NCBI GenBank assembly: GCA_026182355.1
Contig: JAPFBL010000003.1
Span: forward strand, 1,426,001 to 1,490,000
Source: Hermatobates lingyangjiaoensis
Lineage: Eukaryota; Arthropoda; Insecta; Hemiptera; Hermatobatidae
Reading direction: 5' to 3'
Length of the DNA: 64,000 nucleotides
Shown: positions 47,204 through 57,907 of the stretch, piece after piece
How positions within the stretch are numbered: the first letter of the stretch is position 1
How the letters are laid out: every line of letters begins with the position of its first letter
Translations under genes and position numbers: made by a program
The notes under the pieces: generated by a model
The model's input: only the letters and a program-made list of their open reading frames with translations
What the model was told of the DNA's origin: nothing
The model's database searches: none

Positions 47204-47760
47204 CCCAGCATGTTAAACCCTCCACCACAATAAGGTGACAAAATATATAGCAGTCATGGGTGTCTAACACTGAAACACTAGCAGGTATTTAATGACAAAT
47301 AAATATACAAACACAAGCAACAACTCCATTACTTTTGATATATATTATAATTAATTAATTAGAATATTAACTGCAAATACTAATAATTAAACTTTACAAA
47401 TTACATCTTTGTAAAAAATACTGAAGTAGGAAATTATTTAAAACAACCTTGGAACTTTATGATATAATGGCCTCACAATCTACGACATTCTGCCAGGAGC
47501 CATTTTGAGTTGCCCCCTCTCCTAATTGTTATGATTTAAAGAATGATTTGTAGGATCTCGCCATTTTTTAACAGTCATTGCTGCCAAGGTGTTTGATAAT
47601 TTTTATCCAATAATATTGTCTCATCCAATAATATTTTTAAACGGCCATCGTGAATTAATGAGATGGCTGTTATTTATATGTCGTATCATCCAATGTGATA
47701 TTTTAATGGCTTTGCGATATTCTATAGGCAACCATTTTGGGGTCCCCACTCCCCCCCCTC
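47204..47760. other. DNA with a 45-bp direct repeat
   Basis: Around 47480-47525 and 47712-47757, GACATTCTGCCAGGAGCCAT and GATATTCTATAGGCAACCAT, each followed by a TTTTG...CCCC stretch, are similar and about 230 bp apart. CATCCAATAATAT is also repeated. May be one internally repetitive dispersed element. No function inferred. Confidence 0.35.
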
Positions 47761-48127
47761 CCAAACCACAATTCAAACTTAACTCTTTCCACTCTGTCAC
47801 TGTACCATTCTGACTCTGTACTCATTCTCTCTCTAATATGAAGTAAATTTAAAACTGGAAGGTAATGCACACATTCTCTGACCAGGCTACATCAGACCAC
47901 GCCCTTCTTACATCACCTCCATTGAAAACTTTGCCAACACCAACGTTAGTTTACTCCTTGGAGTTTCACTGTTCCTAGCTCTTAGGTTCGTCAATTCCAG
48001 GGTGCATACAGTTTATACTTTTATATAGTCTCACATATTCTATCTCTTCGCACTTTTCATTCTTAAATATTTCATATTTTAATGCTATTTTTAATTATGA
48101 AAATGATTAAACATCCTGAAATCAGTT

Positions 48128-48231
48128 GATGACTAATTTATAACAACTTTTTATAATAATAAAAATATTTACAATTAAGAATGTTCTAAATAGCTATTTT
48201 CAAGTTTCTTATAAGTGATAAAATTAAAAAT
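48128..48231. repeat. 109-bp repeat unit, left part interrupted by family C
   Basis: Matches the units at 51060, 51539 and 51648 (TGTTCTAAATAGCTATTTTC and flanks). The sequence stops at AAATTAAAAATC and resumes after the family C insertion at about 49851 with AAATTAAAAAATCAACATTA. Confidence 0.6.
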
Positions 48232-49850
48232 CTGGAGTGGCCTACACTCTACTTTACTATAAGTAACTCAATGCCAAATTTCTTGAGTATATAAAACATA
48301 ACGTATCATTTAAGCATAACATAAATATCTAAATGGGATGTAATTATTAGCATTGCATTCGTGAGGTAGTACAGATAGTGATTGAAGGACATATCAATTT
48401 ATAAGCTTATTTTTGTACATCACAAATAATTTATTATTTGCAAATAATTTCATTAGTATAACTACAGCAGTAATAACATTTTTGAAAAACCAAAGTGAAC
48501 ATTTCTTGATACGAAATATTATCCTATAAGAGAACATGGCTTTTGTTCAAATAGCCAGTAGATTTCTTACATCGTTTACTTGACATCTTTCTACATTGAA
48601 TATTAATGTAAAATTTTCAAATTTGAAACAGTAAAATACTCTTTTTTTCTCTGAAAAACTTCTTAAACAGCGAAGAAAATGTTGTTTTAAGGTGATTTGT
48701 TAATTAAAGATGTACGATAATTACAGTTATTAATCTCTAAACGAAAGATTTATATTTTGAATTATCTTTTACATTTTTGGTTTTTAACAGAATTATTATA
48801 CTGGGAATTTTATGGCTTCTTAGTATTTAATAAGATCATTTTCCTTCCCCTTTGTCAAATAACATATATACGAATTTTTTTTTAATGAGTGTTATCATTT
48901 ACCTGCACAATATTATTCCTCTTACATCTCTTATAAGTCAAAATATATTTTCATTTTTCCATTAGAAACATCAATTTTATCTCAGTGGATTCGCTTAAAA
49001 AATTTCTAAGTCAATGTAAACAATGTAAAAAAATACAAAAAAATCGACAAGTATAGCAGGTGATCTCTTAGTCTAGGATAAACAAAGAGTATTTATATCG
49101 TTATTGCTCTTTCCCATAATTGAAACTTCATGATATTTTTTTTTGTGAATTTCTAATTTTTTCTTCCATTTTTGGTCAAATTTTCATAATTTTTTAACGA
49201 GCCGTTTAGCGTCAAAAAATCATTTTCTGAAAACAGAAATCGTACTGTAACGCCTGTTTAGCGAATGTAATTTTAGAAAAAAATATCTCAACTCATTCTC
49301 CATATAATGTTCTTTTTGTAGGCATAGTTTCATTCTTGTCCGTCAAACAGTATGGCTTGTATCGCTCTCACAAGGTTTGAGATTGAATCATAAGTCAAAA
49401 TTTTTACATTTTATTGAAAAAAAAATATTTCCTGTTGTTTTAAAATTCTGAATATATTTTTCGTTTGTTGCATTTGTAACTTCAAAGATAATGTAAAAAT
49501 TTCAAAACTCTAGGGTTATCAGTTTAGGAAAAATAAATGTTTTAAAAAAAACGGTTTTTGGCAAAAAAAGTGACTTTCCCATCATGCATAATTCTTCCCA
49601 AACTATAGGGATCTTCGTCTAAATAGGGCCCATTTTTGTGTAAAATATCAACTTGATCCATCAAAGATTCTGGACCGTAGCGTGGTAACAAGCAATGCTA
49701 ACACACGCACCCACCCACCCACCCACCCACCCACACGCACACAGACATCATCGTAAAAACGTCATAAAAGGATTTCTGGTACCTTAGAACATGTAATTCC
49801 GTCAAAATCTCGAGATCGAATTTTTTCACGATCACTATACTTTACTTATA
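48232..49850 (-). repeat. Dispersed repeat family C, copy 2
   Basis: Aligned with copy 1 along most of its length. Left end TGGAGTGGCCTACACTC; right end ACTATACTTTACTTATAGT. A (CCCA)n stretch (49708-49738) replaces the (CA)n. Duplicated AAATTAAAAA(A)TC at both edges looks like a target-site duplication of about 11 bp. The protease-like reading seen in copy 1 is more eroded here (PESLMDQVDI-type text survives near 49690 on the minus strand). Confidence 0.6.
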
Positions 49851-51040
49851 GTAAATTAAAAAATCAACATTAAAAGTACTGAAATTATTTATTTGGTTAC
49901 ATATGAGTTTATTTTCCAGTATGTTTGATATGACGCTATACAATATCAGTCACATTAAGTTAAAACTAGAAAATGTAGGCTACATCATAAAATTCCTTAC
50001 ACATTTTTGTTTACCTTAATTTTTACATCTTATTTTAAATTTTTTCTAATTTTATTTTCTACATTACTCTTTTAATATACATCTTCTTATTTTTGTCAAT
50101 TTTATTGAGTCTATGTCTTATCTTACTGTTGTTTTTCTTGTTTAATTTTCTACTTATTTGATATTTTTTTCTTTCTTACAATTGTGAATTTGGCTTATCT
50201 ATGAACACCTTAAATTCTTCATTCTTTTATTTACCTTCTGAAGAAATAAAATAACAAAATTTTAAAAAAATACCTGATGCCCCTATTTTTATTTGATATT
50301 TTTAATTAAATATTTACGTTTATTGAAAACATCCAAAAAAATAGAATAACAATTTTTAATTTCATGTTCGATACATTGTCAATGATTAGAATAAGTTTAT
50401 ATGTACCTAATTTTACTAAAAATATTTAATTTACTTATCTAAATATTAATAACTCAGTTAATTTGGTAGCTACAGTTTCAATGTGTATGCTATATAATAA
50501 TTGTATATAGGACATAGCAATTCATTAACTTTCAAAACAGGTCAAGTGATTGGAAACAAATTTACGAAATATATTTGGGTTGCAAATAGTTGTTTGTTCA
50601 ATAGGCACTGTTTCAATGACGTACACAGATACTTGGCTTAAAATATATAGATTTATTTGAAAATAAATTGCTTAGAGAAGATTCATGACCTCAATGACCT
50701 TCCTAAGAAGACTGTTGTTGTTGCGTTATTGCGTCATTAGTTAGCTAGATTAATTATCAGCCACCTCTTCTACTTCAAAAATAATTAAACCCCAGCCTAA
50801 ACTTATTTCAGGGTTTTTTTATTTTTTTTTAAAACAAATGAATTTAAGTCCAGTTCAGTTTCAAAGTAAAAATTCTTTTTAACCACTGGCAACACTGAAT
50901 CAATGATAATGAATAATGTTGATTGAATCAAGAATAAGGTCAATGATTTAAAACTAATACACAAAATGATGTTATATTGGTACTAAGTTATATTCTCACG
51001 TTAACAAATATATATTATACAAATTATATAAAATGCATTT
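49851..51040. other. AT-rich DNA; continues 109-bp repeat flank
   Basis: 49975-50065 (TAGGCTACATCATAAAATTCC...TTTACATCTTATTTT) resembles 51665-51760, so the regions flanking the tandem units are also duplicated. No gene. Confidence 0.45.
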
Positions 51041-51182
51041 TAAAAAGTGGTATTTAACATTGTTTTAAATAGCTATTCTCAAGATTCTTATAATTAATAA
51101 ATTTTACAAATCAACATTAAAAGAAATGAAATTTAGTTTATAACAATAATCGAAATTTTTTTTATCTCGACCACATATATTT

Positions 51183-51511
51183 AACACTATTTTTCTTTTT
51201 TTATCGAGGTTTGGTCTAGCTTCAATAGTACAACACCATTAAGCCGACGTTTCGTCTATATTTGTAGACATCTTCAGGGCTACATCAATACAGAATTTAA
51301 TTACAATAACATAAAAAGTAATTATATTATATTATTTAATTAATATACACAATTACCTTAGTATTTTTCTATGTAATTACTTTTCATATTATTGTAATTA
51401 CATTCTGTATTGATAGGGTCCTGAAAATGTCTACTAATATAGACGAAAAATCAGCTTAAAGTTGTATTATTGAAGCTAGACCAAACCTCGATAAAAAAGA
51501 AGAAAGTGTTT
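51183..51511. mobile_element. Foldback element FB8
   Basis: Left arm AACACTATTTTTCTTTTTTT, then ATCGAGGTTTGGTCTAGC; right arm its complement ending AGAAGAAAGTGTTT at 51511. The arms flank an AT-rich centre. Left-arm minus strand has an intact hammerhead-like core with GAAACGTCGGC; the right arm has CTGAAAA (G8 lost). Inserted in the 109-bp repeat. Confidence 0.63.
51250..51277 (-). ncRNA. Hammerhead-like core in FB8, 5-bp stem II
   Basis: Minus strand: CTGAAGA (51277-51271), unpaired T, stem II GTCTA/TAGAC around CAAATA (51269-51254), then GAAA (51253-51250) and CGTCGGC. All consensus positions intact and stem II perfect. One of the three best cores here. Confidence 0.52.
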
Positions 51512-51680
51512 ATAATATTAAAAATATTTACATTTAAGTGTTCTAAATAGCTATTTTCAAGTTTCTTATAAATGATAAAATTCACAAATCAGCATTAAAA
51601 GTAATGAAATTTAGTTTATAATAATAAAAATAGTTACATTTAAGACTGTTCTAGAAAGCTATTTAAATTTAGGCTGTCAT

Positions 51681-53018
51681 AAAATTTTCATATGTAAAAT
51701 TTCTTATGCATTTTTGTATACCTTAATATTTACATCTTATTTTTACTTTTTTCTAATTTTTTTATTAGAATCTCATAATAAAATTAGTGTAGTTTTTATT
51801 TACTACACTGGGTGGTATAATAAGAAAATTGATGAATTTAAAAGTTTTTCATTTATTAGTTGTTTTTTGATATTTTGGAACGTTTTCTAGAAGAATGAAT
51901 TATTTGATTCCATAATATGGCACATGTTCTATATTATGAAATTCAGATATTTATTTACAATAATGGAAGATTTTCAACGAGTGCTTGCTCGTAGAATAAA
52001 AGGTGCTTATAATCTCTTCTTCTATGGACGGCAGAAACAACTTCTTCCGCCACACGCAAGAACAATGCTAGACAGAGAAAGGGTGACTTGGGAATTAAAG
52101 TTATAAATGGCAAGTGATCTAATCTCTAGGCCCTCTTAATCTATCAATTATTGCATACCATTGTGTTTTCACTAAAATCACGAAATAGACAAGAGAAACA
52201 AGGCAGAAGGTTTAATCAATTGCTATTTTTGTCTCTTTTTAGCTTCATGACTCTGTCTACTGTTTAAAGCTAGCGTGAAAATATTTTTTTTTCTCCCTTT
52301 TCAGAATATATGAATAACCAATAGGTGGTAAGCTTATTTTTTTCCCAATCTCTAGAGTGAGTGATTTGGAGGCTGCCTATGTCAATACAAAGCTGCGTTT
52401 CCACCCAAATGTATTGCACAAATGACTGGAATTTTATTACTTCTCTCGAGCTAGAGAGAAGGGTAGATCCCCCCTTCTGTAAACAGAGTCGTTACTTCAC
52501 CGGGCCAAAACACCAAACCACCCTTCACTTCCATTAGCTACCCAAATAAATACACATATCAACTGTTTTTTCACCATTTCATTGAGACCTCGGTCGAGGA
52601 TGCTTCATATGGATTGCATCATTGAATACTCATATATAAGAGAGTTATCACAAAGACAGATTTTTCTAGTCATTTTTCACAGGCTCACTAACACATGATT
52701 TGGTAAAATACAATTCATGTAATTTGATCACATGTACTGGTATATTAACAAAACTGTAACTCACTTGTTATAATTCACTACTATACCGCATTAGCCTTTG
52801 ATACGAAAAAAAAGGTATTTTAATTAAAGATCAAATGACCTAATGTTATTAATCACATCATTAAATAATTCAGGGGAGCACACTCATAACTCCCTGAAAA
52901 ACATGTTTTAATATGTTTAATGTTTATGAGAAATTTTAACATTTCATGAATGGGAAGAATAAAAAACATACTAATGTATAATGTACTTGTGTATGTCCAT
53001 GTTTATTGTAAAATCTGG

Positions 53019-53022
<4 letters not shown>
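51681..53022. other. AT-rich DNA; one GC-richer patch 52430-52620
   Basis: No supported gene. The 60-codon frame at 51924-52106 (RRIKGAYNLFFYGR) carries no known motif. Confidence 0.42.

Positions 53023-53073
<51 letters not shown>
53023..53073. repeat. (TA)n microsatellite
   Basis: Uninterrupted TA run of about 25 units directly joined to FB9. Further (TA)n runs separate the following foldbacks at 53353-53383, 53798-53820, 54136-54165, 54251-54283 and 54724-54742. Confidence 0.95.
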
Positions 53074-53076
<3 letters not shown>

Positions 53077-53349
53077 ATGATCAAACCACAATATGAAATG
53101 GGAAAACAAGACTAAGATCTTTCAACCTCAACAAGCGGTTTTCGTCGGAGTCAAAAATCCAACTGAAACACTAGATGCAGAAAAAATCTGGTGAGGGTTT
53201 GAGAAGAGACTAGATGTTTTCTGCATCTAGTGTTTCAGTTGGGTTTTTGACTCTGTCGAAGACCGCTTGTTACGGTTGAAAGATCATAGTCTTGTTTTCC
53301 CATTTCATATTGCTATCATTGATTGTTATTTCACGTGTTTATGTGAAAT

Positions 53350-53352
<3 letters not shown>
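53074..53352. mobile_element. Foldback element FB9 (FB3 family)
   Basis: Arms begin TCAATGATCAAACCACAATA (53074) and end with TTATTTCACGTGTTTATGTG before (TA)n. The inner CACTAGATGCAGAAAA pair extends the palindrome. Left-arm core CCGACGA...GAAA and right-arm CTGTCGA...GAAA each lack one invariant base, so both cores are probably inactive although the stems (AACC/GGTT, GACCG/CGGTT) remain. Confidence 0.62.
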
Positions 53353-53384
<32 letters not shown>

Positions 53385-53387
<3 letters not shown>

Positions 53388-53558
53388 TTCAAAATTCAAG
53401 AAGAGTAACACACAGAGTAAAGAAACTCCTACAAACTTAAAGTTTTGGAGAATCCATCTCCAAAGGAAGAAAAGGAAATGGAGATGGATTGTCCGAAGGC
53501 TTGAGTTTGTATGTGTGTTTCTTTACACTGTGTGTTACTCTTCTTAAATTTTGAACTC
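53385..53558. mobile_element. Foldback element FB10
   Basis: GAGTTCAAAATTCAAGAAG (53385) and its near complement at 53540-53558; arms about 70 bp, with ACACACAGAGTAAAGAAAC inside. The centre reads GATGGATTGTCCGAAGG, which may be a variant of the stem II-GAA block, but GAAA is GAAG and CTGANGA is absent. Sits between (TA)n runs. Confidence 0.58.
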
Positions 53559-53635
53559 GTATTGTGTCCAGTTTGGATCAACTTTCCGTACATTAAGTGA
53601 ACTATATACATTAATATATATTTATATATATAAAT

Positions 53636-53797
53636 AGTTCACCAAGGAAAGAGAAAAACTAAAAAACACATACAAAAATGACTCACAGCGATATTTCGAC
53701 CTTCATCGTCATCGGGCAGAGTAGTGCCTTCGAGTAGTTGATTAGAGATTGTATGTGTGTTTTTAATTTCTCTATGTTTCTTTATGTACATTGAACT
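53636..53797. mobile_element. Foldback element FB11 (CGAAATATCG family)
   Basis: Left AGTTCACCAAGGAAAGAG and right complement TGTACATTGAACT, with an AAAAACACATAC / GTATGTGTGTTTTT pair inside. Minus-strand core CCGATGA (53715-53709), C, GATGAAGGTC, GAAATATCG. U4 is C, as in the 7145 copy, so this substitution is shared by two copies. Confidence 0.55.
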
Positions 53798-53820
53798 GTA
53801 TATATATATATATATATATT

Positions 53821-54000
53821 AGAATACGTTGGCAGCAGGTCTTCTCTCAAACATATGTTGTTAAAATTTGCAGCAGCTTCTGCACTCACTAACTTTAAGC
53901 TGGTGGCCTCGAACCTTCGGGCGATTTTTCTTTCTTCTGGCTGCAGTTGCCACAGCATCTGTCCTAGAGACATCTTCAATATTATACGAGCTTTCATTAA
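53821..54000 (-). pseudogene. Probable Penelope-like element ORF, N-terminal fragment
   Basis: Outward minus-strand reading: MSLGQMLWQLQPEERKIARR, FEATSLKLVSAEAAANFNNI, CLREDLLPTYSNI, then it runs into (TA)n as IYIY. Penelope-like proteins begin with a charged helix followed by a K-L...F-x-x-x-C-x-x-x-x-L-x-P-x-(F/Y)-x-x-I motif before the reverse transcriptase, and NFNNICLREDLLPTYSNI fits that wording. The other arm gives the same reading but ends sooner (NFNNI then TA). The polymerase and GIY-YIG endonuclease are absent. Identification is by motif only. Confidence 0.42.
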
Positions 54001-54145
54001 AGCTCGTATAATATTGAAGATGTCTCTAGGACAGATGCTGTGGCAACTGCAGCCAGAAGAAAGAAAAATCGCCCGAAGGATCGAGGCCACCAGCTTAAAG
54101 TTAGTGAGTGCAGAAGCTGCTGTAAATTTTAACAATATATATATA
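53821..54145. mobile_element. Foldback FB12 carrying a Penelope-like ORF end
   Basis: Two arms of about 137 bp (53857-53993 and 53999-54140) are almost identical inverted copies around a 5-bp TCATT centre. Both arms encode, outward, the same protein start, so the palindrome is an inverted duplication of coding sequence. (TA)n lies on both sides. The near-identity of the arms indicates a recent event or gene-conversion-like maintenance. GAAGATGTC-TCTAG-GAC near the centre resembles a stem II block, but GAAA is replaced by AGAT. Confidence 0.65.
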
Positions 54146-54165
54146 TATATTATATATATATACAC

Positions 54166-54248
54166 TTTAACACAGAGAAAAGAACACAGAAAGACATTAC
54201 AAAACTGACTTCGATATTTCGACATCCGTCGTCATGCGAAGCACTCGC

Positions 54249-54250
<2 letters not shown>
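54166..54250 (-). mobile_element. Half foldback, CGAAATATCG family
   Basis: Between two (TA)n runs. Minus strand: CGCATGA, C, GAC-GGAT-GTC (perfect stem), GAAATATCGAAG. The first part of the core (CTGATGA) is mutated, so it is likely dead. No second arm. Confidence 0.48.
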
Positions 54251-54283
<33 letters not shown>

Positions 54284-54285
<2 letters not shown>

Positions 54286-54714
54286 TGTGTTCTCTAATCG
54301 GGGTTCGGTCAATTTTCCAGGATAAAAAATCAAACTCTCGTTGCCAACGTTTCGGTTTTATTTAAAACCTTTTTCATAGGCAGAAGTAAGAATTTTTTAA
54401 CTAAGAAAATGAAATTTACATTATTTAAAGGAACAACAATGTTAGCCGGACAAAACCTTCGACTAGACTTAGTTCTTCGAACTTAGTTCTTAGACCTTCG
54501 AAGTCTAGTCGAAGGTTTTGTCCGGCTAACATTGTTGTTCCTTTAAATAATGTAAATTTCATTTTCTTAGTTAAAAAATTCTTACTTCTGCCTATGAAAA
54601 AGGTTTTAAATAAAACCGAAACGTTGGCAACGAGAGTTTGATTTTTTATCCTGGAAAATTGACCGAACCCCGATTAGAGAACACACCTATTCTATCAAAC
54701 GGTCGATATATTAT
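54284..54714. mobile_element. Foldback FB13 with nearly identical 190-bp arms
   Basis: Arms from ATAGGTGTGTTCTCTAATCG (54282) and its complement ending near 54690 are essentially identical over about 190 bp, separated by about 20 bp. Outward each reads ATGAAAAAGG-TTTTAAAT-AAAACC-GAAACGTTGGC. Stem II is perfect (GGTTTT/AAAACC) but CTGANGA is ATGAAAA in both arms, so the core was already lost before the duplication. It adjoins (TA)n at 54251-54283 and 54724-54742. Related to the single arm at 57740. Confidence 0.66.
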
Positions 54715-54744
54715 TGAATCTGTTATATATATATATATATATAG

Positions 54745-55539
54745 AACTGATAATTATATCTATATTGAATTTAATAAAACTATTCAACCATTAATTATTA
54801 AGACTCGTAAATTCTTGTTTAGTTGAGCTAATTCCATTTCCACTTATCTTTACAACCACAAGTCCATGAAATTAATGGCCGTGCTTCTTGTTAGAAAATT
54901 TCTCCTAATAACTCAAGATATATTTAAATTGTTGCTAAAGTTTCTTAATGAAGTAATAAATTGAAAAGGCAATATTTTACAAGTCGTAACTGATGTCATA
55001 GTCAAAAGATAATTACTCGCTGGGGAGGAATTGAACCCTAACTACCCAATATCGGTTCAACCAAAAGCTAAAACTCCTTTTAAACTGCCAATCATATATT
55101 TATTTCCCTCTCTTTAATGCATTAAGTACTTTGCTACCAATAAATCATTTCAGTTTTTTTTATCGCTATTAAAGCTTGACAAATTAAATCAAATGACATT
55201 AATATTCTGTCATTCATTAATGAATGATGCAAAATAATAAAAGTTCTCTTAATGCGTTTAGCACAGTTTCGAAATACAATTTCTAGTGTATCGTTTTAAA
55301 GAAATTGTCAAAGAAACATTTTGATCAAAATTTATTTTTGTTAGCCATATCAACATCAATAAATACTTTCCATAAATATTATGGGTATTTAAATGGTTAT
55401 TCTATATCAACAATTATCATCCACTCATTATACAATAAATAGTTTTCTATTTTCCCATTTATTACTCTGTACGTTCAGTAAAGTATTGTTGGACCCTATT
55501 TAATTATATATTTTCTATGCATATTATTACTGTTCAGAT
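54745..55539. other. AT-rich DNA, nothing recognised
   Basis: The minus strand near 55031-55041 reads GGTTCAATTCC, a B-box-like string, but the surrounding sequence does not fold as a tRNA. Confidence 0.42.
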
Positions 55540-55945
55540 TGTAACTTAGCATACCTACCCTCTTAAGGCTGCCTAGAGGTACTTGTCGGCTTAGGGCGGC
55601 TTAGCTGTACCTGCCCTCCTAGCTTTGCCCAATGTTACCTGGCTAGTCTCGGACCCTTCGCCTATTCATTCCCTTTCCAACCAGCAAGCAGTCAACACCT
55701 CAAGCATTCTATTGTCTACCCCCAAGCAAGCAAGACATCAAGCATTCACTTCCCAACCTCCAAGCGCCCACTCTCTCCACCATCATTCAAGCATCTCTGT
55801 CTTCACAGGCCAACTCTCCAACAGACCTTGGCTCAAAACGTCCAAGGTTACTGTGGACGATGTGAGCCAACACACATTGCAAAATTATATTTCAGCGTCC
55901 ATCAACAGGTTTTGGCCTTATTTACATAATAAAATTTTTAAATAA
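55540..55945 (+). other. C-rich island with open frame, identity unknown
   Basis: About 400 bp with strongly C-biased plus strand and a 106-codon open frame (55625-55945) rich in Ser, His and Pro. The frame has no ATG at its start and matches no family I know. Strand bias and length could suit an LTR or UTR of an unrecognised retroelement, or an exon. Flanking DNA is AT-rich. I cannot decide between these. Confidence 0.25.
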
Positions 55946-56779
55946 TTTTTTTTATTATTATAGTGCTACAGACATTCAAATTATAATTGAATTAATGAAT
56001 AATAACAGTGTGGAGTATACTATAGGCAACTCCATTCTGAAAAAACGCAGAGTCAACCATTTTAACAATAAGTCCAACTAGTTGAAAACATTTAACGTTA
56101 ACATTGTGTAGTGGGTAAAATCATAACTATAAGAAAACTATAAACAAAATCAGTAACAATTAACTATATGAATTAATAAATGTTTTAATAAAAAGGTATA
56201 ACCTTTGTCAACTATGAAAAAAATGGAATAATTGTTATAGGCTAATTTGAAAAGTTCCAGCACTTTGAATATAATGACTGTTTATTTAAATTAGATGTAC
56301 TTCTACAATAAACTACATTTTTGAAATTTATATCACAAAATTTCTCGCAAGCCATAATTAAAACTTATACTTAAATATTTTATAAGGACAACAGACTGGT
56401 TGAAATTAATTCCTCTTGGACATAAAAGCAACAAAAGCCCCACTTATAATGTCCCTTTAATCATTACAATTCTCTTCATGTGTGCCCTATGGCAAATCCA
56501 TAAGATACAAAAACAACGTCCAGACCTGTGCATGCACCATATTGTCATAAAAAAATATTAAATAATCTTCTGTCAACTTAAAAAGAAGAAATATCTAGGA
56601 AAACTCAATATCATGTTTTGATTTCAATATCCTGAATGAAATTTGAAAATAAAATTAAGCAAAATTAAACTATTTTGCAAAAAGATAAAAAGGAAAGTAC
56701 AAACGGATATATGATCCCAAAATAATTATACTAAATTATTTCATTAAAATGAAATACATTATATAATAATTATATTGGA
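55946..56779. other. AT-rich DNA, nothing recognised
   Basis: No supported feature. Confidence 0.45.
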
Positions 56780-57010
56780 GCATTATTATATATTATTATA
56801 ATATATTACATTGGGATAAAAAATATATTTTTTCATTATGATTATTATATATTATTATAATATATTACATTGGGATAAAAAATATATTTTTTTCATTATG
56901 ATTATTATATATTATTATAATATATTACATTGGGATAAAAAATACATTTTTTTCATTATGTTTACTATTCTGGGATAAAAAATACATTTTTTTCATTGTG
57001 TTTACTATTC
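56780..57010. repeat. 60-bp tandem repeat (three units) plus 40-bp variant
   Basis: Units starting near 56780, 56840 and 56900 share ATTATATATTATTATAATA and ACATTGGGATAAAAAATA. At 56960 the unit shortens to about 40 bp (GTTTACTATTCTGGGATAAA) and then a partial unit follows. Neighbouring units are near-identical. Confidence 0.88.
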
Positions 57011-57739
57011 TGCACATATTTAAAGTAAAGTGATATTAATCAAAAGTACATGCTACCAATAATGAAGTTAACAATTTTGTTACCCAATTGGTATTATTTT
57101 CGTGGAACCATTAAACATAATTGTAAACATTCCATTTGACTCTCTAATTAGCATTTATTAATTACATACAACTGCATACAATAATTTAATGAAATAACAA
57201 TAATGGATGCTGATTACTAAATTCGTTTCGCAGTAATGATTTCAATATTCGATAGACTATCTGCAGTTAAATGCTAATGAAATAACTTCATTCCCGGAAT
57301 TCCATATGACCGTTATAGAGCTTTGATAATTTCTATTCTTTTTTCATTCACTCTTTCAAAATTAACATCACTCATTTTTATGCTTGAATTCATTTCCAAT
57401 AAAAGGATGAATACTTTTCAAACTCATAATTCAAAGAAAAATTAAAACAAAGTTTTTTGGAGCTCATTACATTAATAATTCTTTTTTTTTTTTTTTTTTT
57501 TAATAATGAGATACTTCTTCAAGTCTTATTAATTATACATTTTAAAAACGCTTTTTCATTTAGAAAATACCTAAAGCTGTTATCCATAAAATGGAAAACA
57601 AATTAAAGAGAGCAAAAAAAAAAGTTATAAATATTTTATAAAAATCAAATACAGTCTCCATACCAATTGTTTTAAACAAGTTGATGTATTTTAATTTTCA
57701 TGAAAATTTTATAAAAAGTAATGTAAGTAAGTTGAATAT
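57011..57739. other. AT-rich DNA with poly-T tract
   Basis: A run of about 20 T occurs at 57483-57502. No gene seen. Confidence 0.45.
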
Positions 57740-57856
57740 AAAAAAATAAAGGCTTTAAATAAAGGCCGAAACGTTGGCAATGAGAGTTTAAATTGAACCT
57801 GAAGAACTGACCGAGTCACGATAAACTTTATTTTCGTTTCTATTCCACGGTCGATA

Positions 57857-57907
<51 letters not shown>
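57740..57907 (+). mobile_element. Single-arm element of the FB13 family next to (TA)n
   Basis: AAAGGC-TTTAAATAAA-GGCCGAAACG, then TTGGCAATGAGAGTTTAAAT and GACCGAGTCACG, then a 45-bp (TA)n (57861-57907). Colinear with the outer half of FB13's right arm. CTGANGA is not recognisable. Confidence 0.52.

Larger units (their letters stand above)
51050..51680. repeat. Roughly 109-bp tandem repeat split by FB8
   Basis: Units begin with TGTT(C/T)TAAATAGCTATT at 51060, 51539 and 51648 (partial). The distance from 51539 to 51648 is 109 bp. The gap from 51060 to 51539 equals one unit plus the roughly 370-bp foldback FB8, so FB8 inserted inside the array. Confidence 0.6.

Noticed and set aside
53855..54208. 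Plus-strand 117-codon frame in FB12
   Set aside because: Because FB12 is a palindrome, this frame is antisense in its left half and sense in its right half; I count only the outward reading as coding-derived.
55010..55090. tRNA-like region on the minus strand with GGTTCAATTCC
   Set aside because: The B-box string is good, but the T stem mispairs, no acceptor partner is found, and the anticodon arm does not close.
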